Assembly (NCBI GenBank): GCA_017694335.1 | Contig: JADIMZ010000110.1 | Location: 1-32,510 of the forward strand | Direction: 5' to 3' | DNA: 32,510 nt | Source of the DNA: Candidatus Pullibacteroides excrementavium | Lineage (GTDB): Bacteria > Bacteroidota > Bacteroidia > Bacteroidales > P3 | Shown: positions 15,225 through 23,864 of the stretch, piece after piece | Numbering within the stretch: the stretch's first letter is position 1 | How the letters are laid out: each line of letters starts with the position of its first letter | Notes under the pieces: model-generated | The model's input: only the letters and a program-made list of their open reading frames with translations | Database searches by the model: none | What the model was told of the DNA's origin: nothing | Position numbers and translations under genes: made by a program

Positions 15225-15719
15225 CTAACAGGCGTAAATCAACGCCACGGCCGAGGCGGAGGCCCCTTCCTCGCGGCCTTCAAAGCCCATATGCTCGGTG
15301 GTGGTGGCTTTGATGGAGACTTGCTCGATGCCAAGGCCGAGGACAGAGGCGATACGTTGGCGCATCTGCGGGATATAGGAGGCGATTTTGGGACGTTGCA
15401 GGCGAATCGTGGCATCGATATTGCCGATGGCGTAATGATGCGATGCCAGCAAATCGGCCGTGCGTTTCAGCAAGATGGTGCTGTCGATGTTCTTGTAGGC
15501 AGGATCCTTGTCAGGGAAATGCTGCCCTATGTCGCCCAAGGCGGCGGCTCCGAGCAAGGCATCGGCAATGGCATGCAGCAGGACATCGGCATCGGAATGT
15601 CCTAACAAGCCTTGTGTGTGGGGAATTTCAATGCCGCCAAGGATGAGTTTCCGGTCGGCGGCAAAGGCGTGGGCATCGTAGCCGTAGCCGATTCTGAAAG
15701 GGGGATTCATGGCATTCAT
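15225..15719 (-). CDS. ispF: 2-C-methyl-D-erythritol 2,4-cyclodiphosphate synthase
   Basis: This 164-residue enzyme of the non-mevalonate isoprenoid pathway converts 4-diphosphocytidyl-methylerythritol 2-phosphate to the cyclic diphosphate with loss of CMP. The zinc-binding residues are visible: GYDAHAF (Asp15, His17) and His49 in [21 protein letters not shown] and the CDP-binding [16 protein letters not shown] also match the family. The length fits the usual value of about 160; MNAMN has a second possible ATG at codon 4. The gene lies downstream of porV on the same strand, but a strong hairpin terminator stands between them. It ends directly at a hairpin-rich region. Confidence 0.96.
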   Translation of the reverse strand: MNAMNPPFRIGYGYDAHAFAADRKLILGGIEIPHTQGLLGHSDADVLLHAIADALLGAAALGDIGQHFPDKDPAYKNIDSTILLKRTADLLASHHYAIGNIDATIRLQRPKIASYIPQMRQRIASVLGLGIEQVSIKATTTEHMGFEGREEGASASAVALIYAC

Positions 15720-15787
15720 GGAAATTTTTTTTGATGGGTGCAGGATTTAATGGCTGCCGGCAGAGGCTGTCATGCTGCCTATAAATG

Positions 15788-15825
15788 AAAACCGGCCGCA
15801 TGGAAGATGGGATGCGGCCGGTTTT
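15788..15825 (-). terminator. Terminator after porV
   Basis: A perfect 14-bp stem, AAAACCGGCCGCAT (15788-15801) with ATGCGGCCGGTTTT (15812-15825), has a 10-base loop. On the minus strand it follows the porV stop by 21 bp and ends in a run of T, so it separates porV from ispF at least partly. The A/T flanks on both sides could make it work in either direction. Confidence 0.85.
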
Positions 15826-15846
15826 TGGAAAATCTTTTAAAAGGGA

Positions 15847-17055
15847 TTAGCGGGATTTTCGGTTGAAATTGAAATTGACTCCGATACGGAGGGTGTTCTT
15901 CAACGGGTTGGAGCCCGATACCTGGGAGGTCGGAATCAGGTAAGAGAAGTCCAAACCGATCATCTTGTAACGCAATCCGACACCCAGGGTGAAGTACTGG
16001 CGATTCCCTTTGTACAGGCTTTCGTGAAAGTAACCGGCACGGATAGCCAATAGGTCGCGCCACCACCATTCAGCACCGAGGCTCCACATGATTTCCTGCA
16101 TTTCCTCTTTGAAACCGCCGGGGGCATCCGAGAACGAGCGGAAAATCCCCTGCATCACATTGCAGTCTACCGGGTTCCCGATAATGATGACACTTCCATC
16201 GGTATTCGTGTCACCTGTATAGAAAGGCGGCGTGGGAACCAGCAGCTTGCTCGCTTCCCCGTAGAAACCGATGCTGTTGTAGTCGTCTATATGCCAGTTG
16301 AAGCCGATACCCAGGCGAAGGGTGGCCGGAAGGAAGTTCTTGTCTTCTTCCGTAGGATTGCTTACGTAACTGAGCTTGTTCCCGACATTGGTGATGCTCA
16401 ATCCGGCCATCAAAGTTCCTGTCTGGGCATTCTTGAGGTCGAAGTCCTGGTTGTAGTACAAACCGATGTCGGCGGCTCCCGCCAAGCCGGCACGAGTGTC
16501 CTCTCCTTGCACGTACTGGCCCAAGGTCAGGTTCGAATAGATGAATCGTCCGGTAACGGCAATGGAGAGCACGTCGATCAGCTTGCGCGAATAGCTGAGG
16601 TCGATGGAGAATTCATTGGGTTTGTATGTGTTTCCCACCTGGTCGTATTCGGTAGTGAAAGTGACGTCGCCCATCGAGAAATAGAGCAAGGAGAACGCGA
16701 TCGCGCTGCGGTCGTCCTTGAACTTATAGGCACCGCTTAGATAGGCTAACGACATGTCGTTTACCAAATTGACCAGCCAAGGACTGTAAGTGAGGCTGAA
16801 ACCGAAGTCATCCTTCATGAAAGGGTATTTGGCTGCATTGTAATGTTGGGAGTTGAGGTCGGCCGGCGTGGCCACGCCGATGTCCCCCATGCCGGCAGAA
16901 CGGGCATCGGGTGCCATTGCAACGAATGGCACGGCTGTGGAGATGGTGTTGTACATTTTACCTAGCTCTTGTCCTGTTACAGGGTTTTTTTGCGCTTTCA
17001 GGCAGAGTGGCAGGGCAAACACCGCTACCAACAGGATCCAGATTCTTCTTTGCAT
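15847..17055 (-). CDS. porV: Type IX secretion outer membrane protein PorV (LptO)
   Basis: This 402-residue FadL-like outer-membrane beta-barrel protein starts with a signal peptide (MQRRIWILLVAVFALPLCLKAQ) followed by NPVTGQ and a TAVPFVAMAPDARSAGMGDIGVAT segment typical of PorV. Alternating strands continue to the C-terminal RIGVNFNFNRKSR. In T9SS, PorV carries cargo from the translocon to the sortase PorU for removal of the C-terminal domain and attachment to A-LPS. It fits the two T9SS cargoes and the GldJ-type protein in this window. porU itself, often beside porV in other Bacteroidota, is not found here; a PCMD-like cargo gene is the neighbour on the other strand. Confidence 0.93.
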   Translation of the reverse strand: MQRRIWILLVAVFALPLCLKAQKNPVTGQELGKMYNTISTAVPFVAMAPDARSAGMGDIGVATPADLNSQHYNAAKYPFMKDDFGFSLTYSPWLVNLVNDMSLAYLSGAYKFKDDRSAIAFSLLYFSMGDVTFTTEYDQVGNTYKPNEFSIDLSYSRKLIDVLSIAVTGRFIYSNLTLGQYVQGEDTRAGLAGAADIGLYYNQDFDLKNAQTGTLMAGLSITNVGNKLSYVSNPTEEDKNFLPATLRLGIGFNWHIDDYNSIGFYGEASKLLVPTPPFYTGDTNTDGSVIIIGNPVDCNVMQGIFRSFSDAPGGFKEEMQEIMWSLGAEWWWRDLLAIRAGYFHESLYKGNRQYFTLGVGLRYKMIGLDFSYLIPTSQVSGSNPLKNTLRIGVNFNFNRKSR

Positions 17056-17141
17056 TCGTGTATATGGTTTTAAAGTTTGTTTTTGCCAGAGGGCAGCCGA
17101 GCTGCGTTAAGGGCCTTCTTGGATTCCGGGACCCAAGCGGG

Positions 17142-17171
17142 CAAAATTAAGAAAATCCCTAAAAAGGCCAA
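17142..17171 (-). promoter_or_regulatory. Bacteroidota-type promoter for porV
   Basis: On the minus strand TTG (17171 down to 17169) and TAATTTTG (17149 down to 17142) stand 19 bp apart, a full match to the -33/-7 pattern. The leader before the porV ATG at 17055 would be about 80 bases. Confidence 0.7.
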
Positions 17172-17294
17172 GTCCGGTTTTGACTGGACTTGCGGCTGGG
17201 GCGGGATGTCGGGGAAAGTCGGGTGTTTTGTAATGTGTTTGTTTATAGTTTGTTAGTGTTTCTTTCGGTATGTTCGGTGAAATAGACGATTTTT

Positions 17295-17326
17295 GATTTT
17301 TATTTTAAGTTGCTGATTTTTATTTT
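17295..17326. repeat. 12-bp direct repeat with 20-bp period
   Basis: GATTTTTATTTT occurs at 17295-17306 and again at 17315-17326. The 20-bp period places both copies on the same face of the helix, which is compatible with a regulator binding site, but A/T-rich DNA yields such pairs by chance. Confidence 0.4.
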
Positions 17327-17397
17327 GTTGCATATTGTCTGCTTGAGGCCTTGTCTTTTTCGGGAGAAGGAAGGGCGGGGAAAACCGGGCTTGACAG

Positions 17398-17405
17398 TAG
17401 TTTTG
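17398..17405 (+). promoter_or_regulatory. Candidate -7 box for the T9SS cargo gene
   Basis: TAGTTTTG matches TAnnTTTG exactly and lies 52 bp before the ATG at 17458. No convincing TTG was seen 19-21 bp upstream, so the assignment is weak. Confidence 0.4.
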
Positions 17406-17457
17406 CGCCGTTTTTTAACGGGCTTCGGTCTGTTAGGATAAGAATGGATATGCTTGC

Positions 17458-20016
17458 ATGCGGAAGATGAAAATGAAAATCAATAAAGTTAAAATGAAAA
17501 ATTTGATGGATTTCAAAGTGGCGGCCTTGGGGCTGCTGTTGGGATGTCTGCCTATGGCAGGATGGTCTCAGAGTGCGGCGGGCGATGCCGGCTTGGGCGC
17601 AAAAGCGATTACGAATTTCAAAGCCACGGTGGAAGTGGACAAGGGCATGGTGCTTACGAGGCCCGGCAGCGGTTTCGACACATTGGCGGTGGATATCGCT
17701 TTCAGCGGCACTTTCGACACGACGGATGCCAATGAATTTGTCGTGCTGTTGTCCGACCCGCAAGGTTCGTTTATGCAGAACACCACCGAGGTCATTCGTT
17801 TGGCCGAGGCCGAGGATACGGTTTACAACTGGGTAGTGCCGACCACGGTGGCCGACGGGGATTTGTACCGCGTGGGTGTCCGTTCCACGCTTTTGGATTC
17901 GGTAGTAGGGCAGAGCCTGCAATTCCGTATCAAATATGAATACAAGGCCGAACCTCAGATTCCGAACTCCGGCTTCGAGGTATGGATGAACGAAGGGGAA
18001 GAAGTGGCCGAGCCGGTGGGCTGGCATTCGTTTCAAACGGCAACGGGAGAAGCTTATAGATTGGCGGAGATGTTTGGGGCCTTGGCTCCGATTCGCCAGT
18101 CGGATGATGTTCGTCCGGGGTCGGATGGCCGGAAAAGCGTTCAGGTCATATCCAAATTTGCAGTTTTGGCTGCGGCCAATGGAAACTTGACCACGGGCAT
18201 GATTAATATGGGGTCGCCTACGGCTTCTGATATCACGAAAAATTATAATTTCTCAAACATGGAGGATCCCGCGTATGCCTTGCCGTTTACAACCGTTCCG
18301 GATTCTTTGACTTTCTGGGTGAAATTTGCTCCGACAGATGCCCTGATTGACAATTCTTCTGTGGCAGATGCGAAAGCAGCTGTGACCGTCGCGATTCATG
18401 ATGATTTCCGTTATCAGGATCCCAACAGTGCAGATAGCATCGAATCCCATATGGTAGCCAAGGCGCAACAACTGTTCTCGGACAGCAAGGGAGAATGGGT
18501 TCGATACAGCGTGCCGTTCACCGCCGGGCAGTCTGTCGACCCACGTTATCTGCTGGTTTCGGTTGCCACTAACATTAATCCGGGAGTCGGGCCTGGTGCA
18601 AATGCAACATCGTCCGACACCGTTTGGCTCGATGATATCCTGATGATTTACAATCCGGAGGTCAGCCTTTCCTTAGGGGCTAATCAATTGTGGGATGGTG
18701 TCGATTCTGTAAGTTTCAATGCCGTGTTGGAAGGCACCTTCAATCCCTCTAATGTCAATGGAGCAGAGGAAAATCTTTTGATTGTGGAAGCTGACACTTT
18801 GCAGGATTTCTCATCAGGCTCTGTTCTTGTTCTGTATTCCCAAGCACAGGAAGCAGGGACAGTTGAAGGCAATTTGGATGTGAGGGAATTGAAAGCGGGA
18901 AAGACTTATTACTTGAGGGCTCGTACCACGAATTATGCGGACACGTCTGCGGTAAGCGTATTGCATATGCTGGAATATCGTTCGGAATACGCCGTAAGCT
19001 ATAGTATAGAAGGTTCGGACGCTGCTACCGTACAGGTTTTCAGAAATGAAGAGACCGAGTCCTTGAAGGCTTCCGATACGGTTTCTGTTTACGACTCCCT
19101 GACTTTCATCGTTTCCTATCCGGAGGATGAAAAACTGCTGGGCTGGTATGAAAACGGGGCGTTGCTTGCTTCTACCGACACGGTGGTAGTGGACAGCGTG
19201 ATGCGCGACTACGCTTTGACCGCCCGTCTGGCTCCGCGTTACTACAGCTTGGAAATTTCGGGCGTTTCCGAGCAGGATGGCAGTGTGCTGGTATGCTATG
19301 CCGGGAGCGGGGATACGGTTGCGGATCTGGACCGTATCGAGGTCCCTGCCGATTTGACGCTGACCGCTATTCCGGCGCAATACCGTCTCCTGGAAGGTTT
19401 CTATACGGCAGATTCCGTTCTGATTGGCCGGACTTCGCCCTTGAGTTTCTCGATGACGGGCGACACGGCTATCCAAGTCCGTTTTGCTCGCCAGACCGGG
19501 AAATTGGCCATAGAACTGGAAGGTATCGATTATGTGGAAAAATACGTAGTGACTTACGCCGAAAGCGGGGATACCCTGAAAGATTTGAATGCCATTGAGC
19601 TTCCGGCCGAACTGAGTTTGTCGGCTTCGGTCTTGCCTGGCGGTGAATTTGTGGGGCTTTATACCCAAGGGGGAACGGAAGAAGGTGAACTGTTGAGCCA
19701 GACCTTGCCTTTCGCTTTCACATTGCAGGGCGACACGGCTTTCGTTCTTGTATTCGGCAAAGAGTCGGCTATCGAAGGGATGGACGCTTTCCAAGTGCGG
19801 GTATACCCGAATCCGGTAAAAGAAGAACTCCATGTAGAAGGGGCTGATCTCGACCGGATCGAGGTCTTCAGTCTGACCGGAGCCAAGATGCTGGAAGCGG
19901 AACTGGAGGGCAACACCGATTCGATTCGTTTGGCATCGTTGATGGAAGGTATGTATATCTATAAGGTGTATGACCGCTCCGGTGCTGTATCTACAGGCCG
20001 TATCCTGAAGATGTAA
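17458..20016 (+). CDS. Large T9SS cargo protein with PCMD-like domain and tandem repeats
   Basis: This 852-residue secreted protein has several possible ATG starts (17458, 17467, 17473 and later); all lead into the same signal sequence, MDFKVAALGLLLGCLPMAGWSQ. An N-terminal beta domain (about 45-165) is followed by a region starting IPNSGFEVWMNEG (about 170-400) that resembles PCMD (putative carbohydrate metabolism domain). An Fn3/DUF-like domain comes next (about 402-510), then three related beta segments of about 80 residues (about 515-600, 600-680 and 680-765) sharing a GDTAIQVRFARQ / GDTAFVLVFGK-type close. The end is a T9SS type A domain beginning VYPNPVKEEL. It would be exposed on the surface by T9SS, and its proximity to porV fits. 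The ligand or sugar, if any, is unknown. Confidence 0.85.
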   Translation: MRKMKMKINKVKMKNLMDFKVAALGLLLGCLPMAGWSQSAAGDAGLGAKAITNFKATVEVDKGMVLTRPGSGFDTLAVDIAFSGTFDTTDANEFVVLLSDPQGSFMQNTTEVIRLAEAEDTVYNWVVPTTVADGDLYRVGVRSTLLDSVVGQSLQFRIKYEYKAEPQIPNSGFEVWMNEGEEVAEPVGWHSFQTATGEAYRLAEMFGALAPIRQSDDVRPGSDGRKSVQVISKFAVLAAANGNLTTGMINMGSPTASDITKNYNFSNMEDPAYALPFTTVPDSLTFWVKFAPTDALIDNSSVADAKAAVTVAIHDDFRYQDPNSADSIESHMVAKAQQLFSDSKGEWVRYSVPFTAGQSVDPRYLLVSVATNINPGVGPGANATSSDTVWLDDILMIYNPEVSLSLGANQLWDGVDSVSFNAVLEGTFNPSNVNGAEENLLIVEADTLQDFSSGSVLVLYSQAQEAGTVEGNLDVRELKAGKTYYLRARTTNYADTSAVSVLHMLEYRSEYAVSYSIEGSDAATVQVFRNEETESLKASDTVSVYDSLTFIVSYPEDEKLLGWYENGALLASTDTVVVDSVMRDYALTARLAPRYYSLEISGVSEQDGSVLVCYAGSGDTVADLDRIEVPADLTLTAIPAQYRLLEGFYTADSVLIGRTSPLSFSMTGDTAIQVRFARQTGKLAIELEGIDYVEKYVVTYAESGDTLKDLNAIELPAELSLSASVLPGGEFVGLYTQGGTEEGELLSQTLPFAFTLQGDTAFVLVFGKESAIEGMDAFQVRVYPNPVKEELHVEGADLDRIEVFSLTGAKMLEAELEGNTDSIRLASLMEGMYIYKVYDRSGAVSTGRILKM

Positions 20017-20031
20017 TTGGTTGTCGGTCCA

Positions 20032-20060
20032 CCCCCGGATGACGGATCCGGGGGCTGGAT
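20032..20060 (+). terminator. Terminator after the T9SS cargo gene
   Basis: CCCCCGGAT (20032-20040) pairs perfectly with ATCCGGGGG (20046-20054) around a 5-base loop, and a T-rich stretch follows. A second, looser inverted repeat (TCCCCCG 20074-20080 with CGGGGGA 20110-20116) runs into eight T residues and may be a backup terminator. Confidence 0.75.
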
Positions 20061-20169
20061 TTTGGTTGGTTTTTCCCCCGAAGACGGAGTCTTGCCAAGA
20101 AACCGTTGCCGGGGGATTTTTTTTGGAGGCAATCTTTTTCGGGGTTATGTACATTTTCCGGAAAAAAAC

Positions 20170-20177
20170 TATCTTTG
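20170..20177 (+). promoter_or_regulatory. Candidate -7 box for gldJ
   Basis: TATCTTTG is an exact TAnnTTTG match 16 bp before the first ATG (20194). The -33 box is not clear (GTTATGT near 20144-20150 is the best). A second match, TAATTTTG at 20185-20192, is too close to the ATG unless translation starts further in. Confidence 0.5.
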
Positions 20178-20193
20178 CCGTTGCTAATTTTGA

Positions 20194-21744
20194 ATGATGA
20201 TGTCTATGCATATTCTAAAAACAGCCGCTCTGGCTGGAATCTTTGCTGGCTTGGCAATAGGATTGGTTTCTTGTGACAGCAGCAACCCCAACCGTTTCCG
20301 CAAATACCAGTCGCCTTCTACAGGATGGATGGTGAATGACCCGGATTGGGGCGGTTTCCAGAGCAATGATGCGTACCAGCAGCCGGTTCCCCGTCGTTTC
20401 CAATATGTGCAAGGCGGTTTCTTCACGATGGGGATGAATCAGGAAGATTTGAAGTTCGAGCATAATAATCCGCCGCGGCCCATGACCGTAAGTTCTTTTT
20501 ATATGGATGAAGTGGAGACATCCAATGCCGATTACGCGGAGTATATCTATTGGTTGAACCGGGTCTACGGTACGGATCATCCGGAAGTGGTGGAAAAGGC
20601 GATGCCGGATCCTTTGGTGTGGAATTCGATTGGCGGTTTCAGGGACCCCATTACGGACAATTATTTCACGAATCCGGGCTATAATAACTACCCGGTAGTA
20701 GGCGTCACCTGGGAACAGGCGCGGGATTACTGCTCCTGGCGCACGGATCGGTATAATGAATATATCCTGTTGAGCGCTAAAATCCTGACTCCGGATATGG
20801 GTCAGACGACGATGTTGCATTTTAATACGGATGCTTATCTGTCGGGCTATTATACGGGGAATGCCCATAAGGGCTTGCAGGATATGAGCGCGGAATCGGC
20901 CAATGAGACGCGCCCTGTCAGGAGGGAAGATGGCATATTGATTGAAAAGCTCCGTCTCCCGACCGAAGCCGAATGGGAATATGCTGCTTTGGCCTTGGTG
21001 GGGAATTCGGATCATGAACGCTTGTCGGAACGCCGGGTATATCCGTGGAATGGCAAGCCGTTGCAGGTTCGTGCTTCGGATAAGAAAGATCGTGGCCGGA
21101 TGCTGGGCAACTTTACCAGAGGCCAGGGGGATTATATGGGATCGGCCGGAGCTTTGAACGATGGGGCTGAATATACGGCTCAGGTTTATTCTTATTTGCC
21201 CAATGATTTCGGGTTGTACAATATGGCCGGGAACGTGGCTGAATGGTGTTTGGATGTGTACCGTCCGATGACTTTCGACGATGCGGATGCTTTGAATGCT
21301 TTCCGGGGCAATGTGTACACGACGGTGGTACGGGACGAGGACGGTCAGATTGCGGAAGCCGATACGCTGGGACGTATTCCTTACAGGGCTTACACGGATG
21401 AAGAGTTGGCAGGCCGGGATAACTTCACCACATCGGACAACCGGAATTATGCGGATGGAGAGGCCATTTCGAGTTTGGAAAATTGGCAAGGGACGGGCGA
21501 AATGGGAGATCCGCTTTCCAATCCCACCTCTTTGCTGTATGAGTACGGGGAAAGTTCGTTGATTTCCGATAAGGCGAGGGTGGTGAAAGGCGGCTCTTGG
21601 AAAGATCGGGCTTATTATATGTCGCCGGCCACACGCCGTTATTGGGATCAGGATAAGAGCGCGGCTTGGATTGGTTTCCGTTGCGTGATGTCGAGGGTCG
21701 GGTCTTCGGAGGACGGGGCCACGAATATTCGACGGATAGATTAG
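20194..21744 (+). CDS. gldJ: GldJ-type T9SS/gliding lipoprotein (FGE-sulfatase fold)
   Basis: This 516-residue lipoprotein has a lipobox LVSC with Cys27. Four closely spaced in-frame ATGs (20194, 20197, 20200, 20206) make the exact start uncertain. The rest is a formylglycine-generating-enzyme-like (SUMF1) domain: FQYVQGGFFTMGMNQED (about residue 70), VSSFYMDEVETSNADYAEYIYWL, YPVVGVTWEQARDYCSWRTDRYNE, LRLPTEAEWEYAA, NDFGLYNMAGNVAEWCLDVYRP and VVKGGSWKDRAYYMSPATRRYW. The N-terminal SPSTGWMVNDPDWGGFQ and the DRVNE-like wording favour GldJ over the related PorK/GldK. GldJ is required in flavobacteria for T9SS-linked gliding; in non-gliding Bacteroidales it is thought to act with T9SS itself. No catalytic role is expected. 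In Flavobacterium gldJ lies near porU-porV, so the neighbourhood here is consistent. Confidence 0.86.
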   Translation: MMMSMHILKTAALAGIFAGLAIGLVSCDSSNPNRFRKYQSPSTGWMVNDPDWGGFQSNDAYQQPVPRRFQYVQGGFFTMGMNQEDLKFEHNNPPRPMTVSSFYMDEVETSNADYAEYIYWLNRVYGTDHPEVVEKAMPDPLVWNSIGGFRDPITDNYFTNPGYNNYPVVGVTWEQARDYCSWRTDRYNEYILLSAKILTPDMGQTTMLHFNTDAYLSGYYTGNAHKGLQDMSAESANETRPVRREDGILIEKLRLPTEAEWEYAALALVGNSDHERLSERRVYPWNGKPLQVRASDKKDRGRMLGNFTRGQGDYMGSAGALNDGAEYTAQVYSYLPNDFGLYNMAGNVAEWCLDVYRPMTFDDADALNAFRGNVYTTVVRDEDGQIAEADTLGRIPYRAYTDEELAGRDNFTTSDNRNYADGEAISSLENWQGTGEMGDPLSNPTSLLYEYGESSLISDKARVVKGGSWKDRAYYMSPATRRYWDQDKSAAWIGFRCVMSRVGSSEDGATNIRRID

Positions 21745-21900
21745 TGCGTTCTTGCCGGGTGGATTGAATATCGCCTTGTTGTGGGCGGCGTATTGGAAAA
21801 GAGTGAAGTGCAGGCTTGCAGCATCCTCGTTCCGGTACACCGCCTTTCTGGTTTTTTGCCGGAAGGGATGCGTTGAAGAGAGACGGTTTATAAGATTCTA

Positions 21901-23826
21901 GTGTTGGAAAATCCGAAGCGAAAGATTGAATTGCTGTCCCCTGCCGCTAATGCGGAGGTGGCTTTTGCTGCGATTGATGCCGGGGCTGATGCGGTCTATA
22001 TCGGTGGGCCTGCGTTCGGGGCGCGTGCCAAAGCGGGGAACAATATGGCCGATATCGGGAAAGTGGCCGCTTATGCCCATAGGTACGGGGCAAGATGCTT
22101 CTTGACGCTGAATACCTTGGTGTACGAGTCGGAGATGGCCGAAGCCTTGCAGGTGGCCCGTCAGGCTTATGAGGCGGGGGTGGACGCTCTGATTATACAG
22201 GATATGGGCTTGTTGGAAGCCGGATTGCCTCCTATGGAATTGCATGCCAGTACCCAGTGCCATATAGCCAGTCCGGAAAAGGCTCGTTTCTTGGAAAAGG
22301 CGGGTTTCCGAAGGCTGGTTCTGGCTCGGGAATTGTCGATAAGGGAAATTGACCGGATAGCTTCTTCGGTGCAGTGCGAGATAGAGTGTTTTGTACATGG
22401 TGCGCTTTGCGTGAGCTATAGCGGCCAATGTTATATGGGGTGTCATATGAATGGGCGGAGCGGAAACCGGGGCGAATGTTCCCAGGCATGCCGGCTTTCG
22501 TATGATTTGGCGGATGCCCAGGGCCGTATACTGCAAAAGGGTCGGTATCTGCTGTCGATGAAAGATTTGAATGCGGAAGAGCATGTTGCCGACTTGTTGC
22601 AGGCCGGGGTTTCTTGCCTCAAGATTGAAGGCCGTCTGAAAGATGCTGCTTATGTGAAGAATGTGACGGCTTATTATCGACGCAAGATAGACAAGGTGCT
22701 GCAAGGGATGCCCGGTTTGGAACCTCTTTCGCAGGGTCATGTGCATGCGGGTTTCGAACCGGATTTGCAGAAAGGCTTTCATCGTCCATATACTTCGTTT
22801 AATTTGAGCGGTAAGCGAGAGAAGTGGGTTGTCCCTTCCACCCCCAAGGCGGTAGGCGAGGAGGTGGGGCAGGTTTCCTCTGCCAAGGCTTCGCTGCCCG
22901 GTTACGGGGGGCTTTGCCTGCAAGCTCGCTTGAAGCCGGGGGTGCGTTTGCTTCCGGGCGACGGTCTGTGCTATCTGGACAGGGAGGGCGTTTTGCAAGG
23001 GAGTGTGTTGGAAAGGGTCGCTGGCAAGTCTTGCGGGGATGAGGTCTCTTTGTTTTTGTCCTGGTCTGGCAAGGAAGGGAATCTGCCGGAGGGAAAGGCC
23101 ATGCTCTATCGGAACAGGAATCAGGCGTTTGAAAAAGAACTGCAGGACTCGTCCTGTGAACGGAAAATCGGGCTCAGGATTGTTTTTGACGCGGATGCAT
23201 CTTGCTTTCGGATGGAGGATGAATATGGTTTTGAGGCCAGTCTGCCGGTAGATGTGTCTTCCCTGTCCGAAGCCAGGCAGGAAGATACGGCTAAAGCCGG
23301 TTTCCTCCGCCAGCTGTCCAAACTGGGAGGAACCGCCTATTCGTTGCTTTCGTTCAGCTATCATGGAAGCCCGGTTTATTTCATGCCCTCTTCCCTGTTG
23401 AACGATTACAGGCGGAAATTGGTATCCTGCATGGATCGATGCCGGGAAATGGCTTTTGATCCGAGGATATCGGGCAAGAATGTGCCGGGAACCACCGGGC
23501 AAGGCCAAGAAGAGGATACCGGGGACGGCTTGCGTCCCGAATCTTTGTTCCCTCTGTATCGCTGGAACGTGGCTAATTCCTGGGCCGCTCGCTTTTATCA
23601 ACGGAGAGGGCTGCCGCTCGATGTTTCGGCTTTTGAACTGCAAAAAGAAAGCGGGCAGCTGCAGGGGAAACGCTTGCTGATGGTTTGCAAGCATTGCATC
23701 CGGTTCCAGTTAGGGCAATGCTTGAAGGGCGATAAGGGAAATGAATGGTATTTGTATCATGGCCGGGACAAGTTCGTCTTGCGGTTCGATTGCAGGAACT
23801 GCCGGATGGAGGTTTGGTCGGCATAG
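21901..23826 (+). CDS. U32 peptidase-family protein (RlhA/YdcP-like)
   Basis: This 641-residue protein is a U32-family member with an N-terminal TIM-barrel-like domain. ELLSPAANAEVAFAAIDAGADAVYIGG opens it, HASTQCHIASPEKARFLEKAGFRRLVLARELS follows, and the family signature ECFVHGALCVSYSGQCYMGCHMNGRSGNRGECSQACR (about 160-200) carries the Cys cluster. A second domain (DUF3656-like, about 300-560) and a C-terminal Cys-rich end (CKHCIRFQLGQC and FDCRNC) complete it. Relatives such as RlhA hydroxylate 23S rRNA, and others (UbiU, TrhP) carry Fe-S clusters for hydroxylation, so an RNA-modifying role is more likely than proteolysis. There is no ATG at the start; GTG at 21901 is the best fit, with TTG at 21904 as the alternative. 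Confidence 0.88.
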   Translation: MLENPKRKIELLSPAANAEVAFAAIDAGADAVYIGGPAFGARAKAGNNMADIGKVAAYAHRYGARCFLTLNTLVYESEMAEALQVARQAYEAGVDALIIQDMGLLEAGLPPMELHASTQCHIASPEKARFLEKAGFRRLVLARELSIREIDRIASSVQCEIECFVHGALCVSYSGQCYMGCHMNGRSGNRGECSQACRLSYDLADAQGRILQKGRYLLSMKDLNAEEHVADLLQAGVSCLKIEGRLKDAAYVKNVTAYYRRKIDKVLQGMPGLEPLSQGHVHAGFEPDLQKGFHRPYTSFNLSGKREKWVVPSTPKAVGEEVGQVSSAKASLPGYGGLCLQARLKPGVRLLPGDGLCYLDREGVLQGSVLERVAGKSCGDEVSLFLSWSGKEGNLPEGKAMLYRNRNQAFEKELQDSSCERKIGLRIVFDADASCFRMEDEYGFEASLPVDVSSLSEARQEDTAKAGFLRQLSKLGGTAYSLLSFSYHGSPVYFMPSSLLNDYRRKLVSCMDRCREMAFDPRISGKNVPGTTGQGQEEDTGDGLRPESLFPLYRWNVANSWAARFYQRRGLPLDVSAFELQKESGQLQGKRLLMVCKHCIRFQLGQCLKGDKGNEWYLYHGRDKFVLRFDCRNCRMEVWSA

Positions 23827-23864
23827 AGGAGAATGAAGGGGTGTAAAGAGAAAAGGAATTGTAA

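Larger units (their letters stand above)
17056..17457. other. Divergent intergenic region between porV and the T9SS cargo gene
   Basis: This 402-bp region carries the porV promoter (minus) near its left end and a candidate promoter for the cargo gene (plus) near its right end. The middle is rich in T, with a 12-bp direct repeat (17295-17306 and 17315-17326) and a short hairpin (AAGTCC 17170-17175 with GGACTT). No gene was found. Confidence 0.65.

Noticed and set aside
20194-21744. PorK/GldK identity
   Set aside because: The fold is shared, but the N-terminal SPSTGW motif and the lack of porL, porM and porN next to it favour GldJ.
21898-23694. Very long minus-strand frame (598 codons) opposite the U32 gene
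   Set aside because: It is antisense to a well-supported gene and reads as composition-driven sequence without motifs or signal; high-GC third positions leave such frames open by chance. The same holds for 18814-20211, 20215-21840 and 31160-32407.
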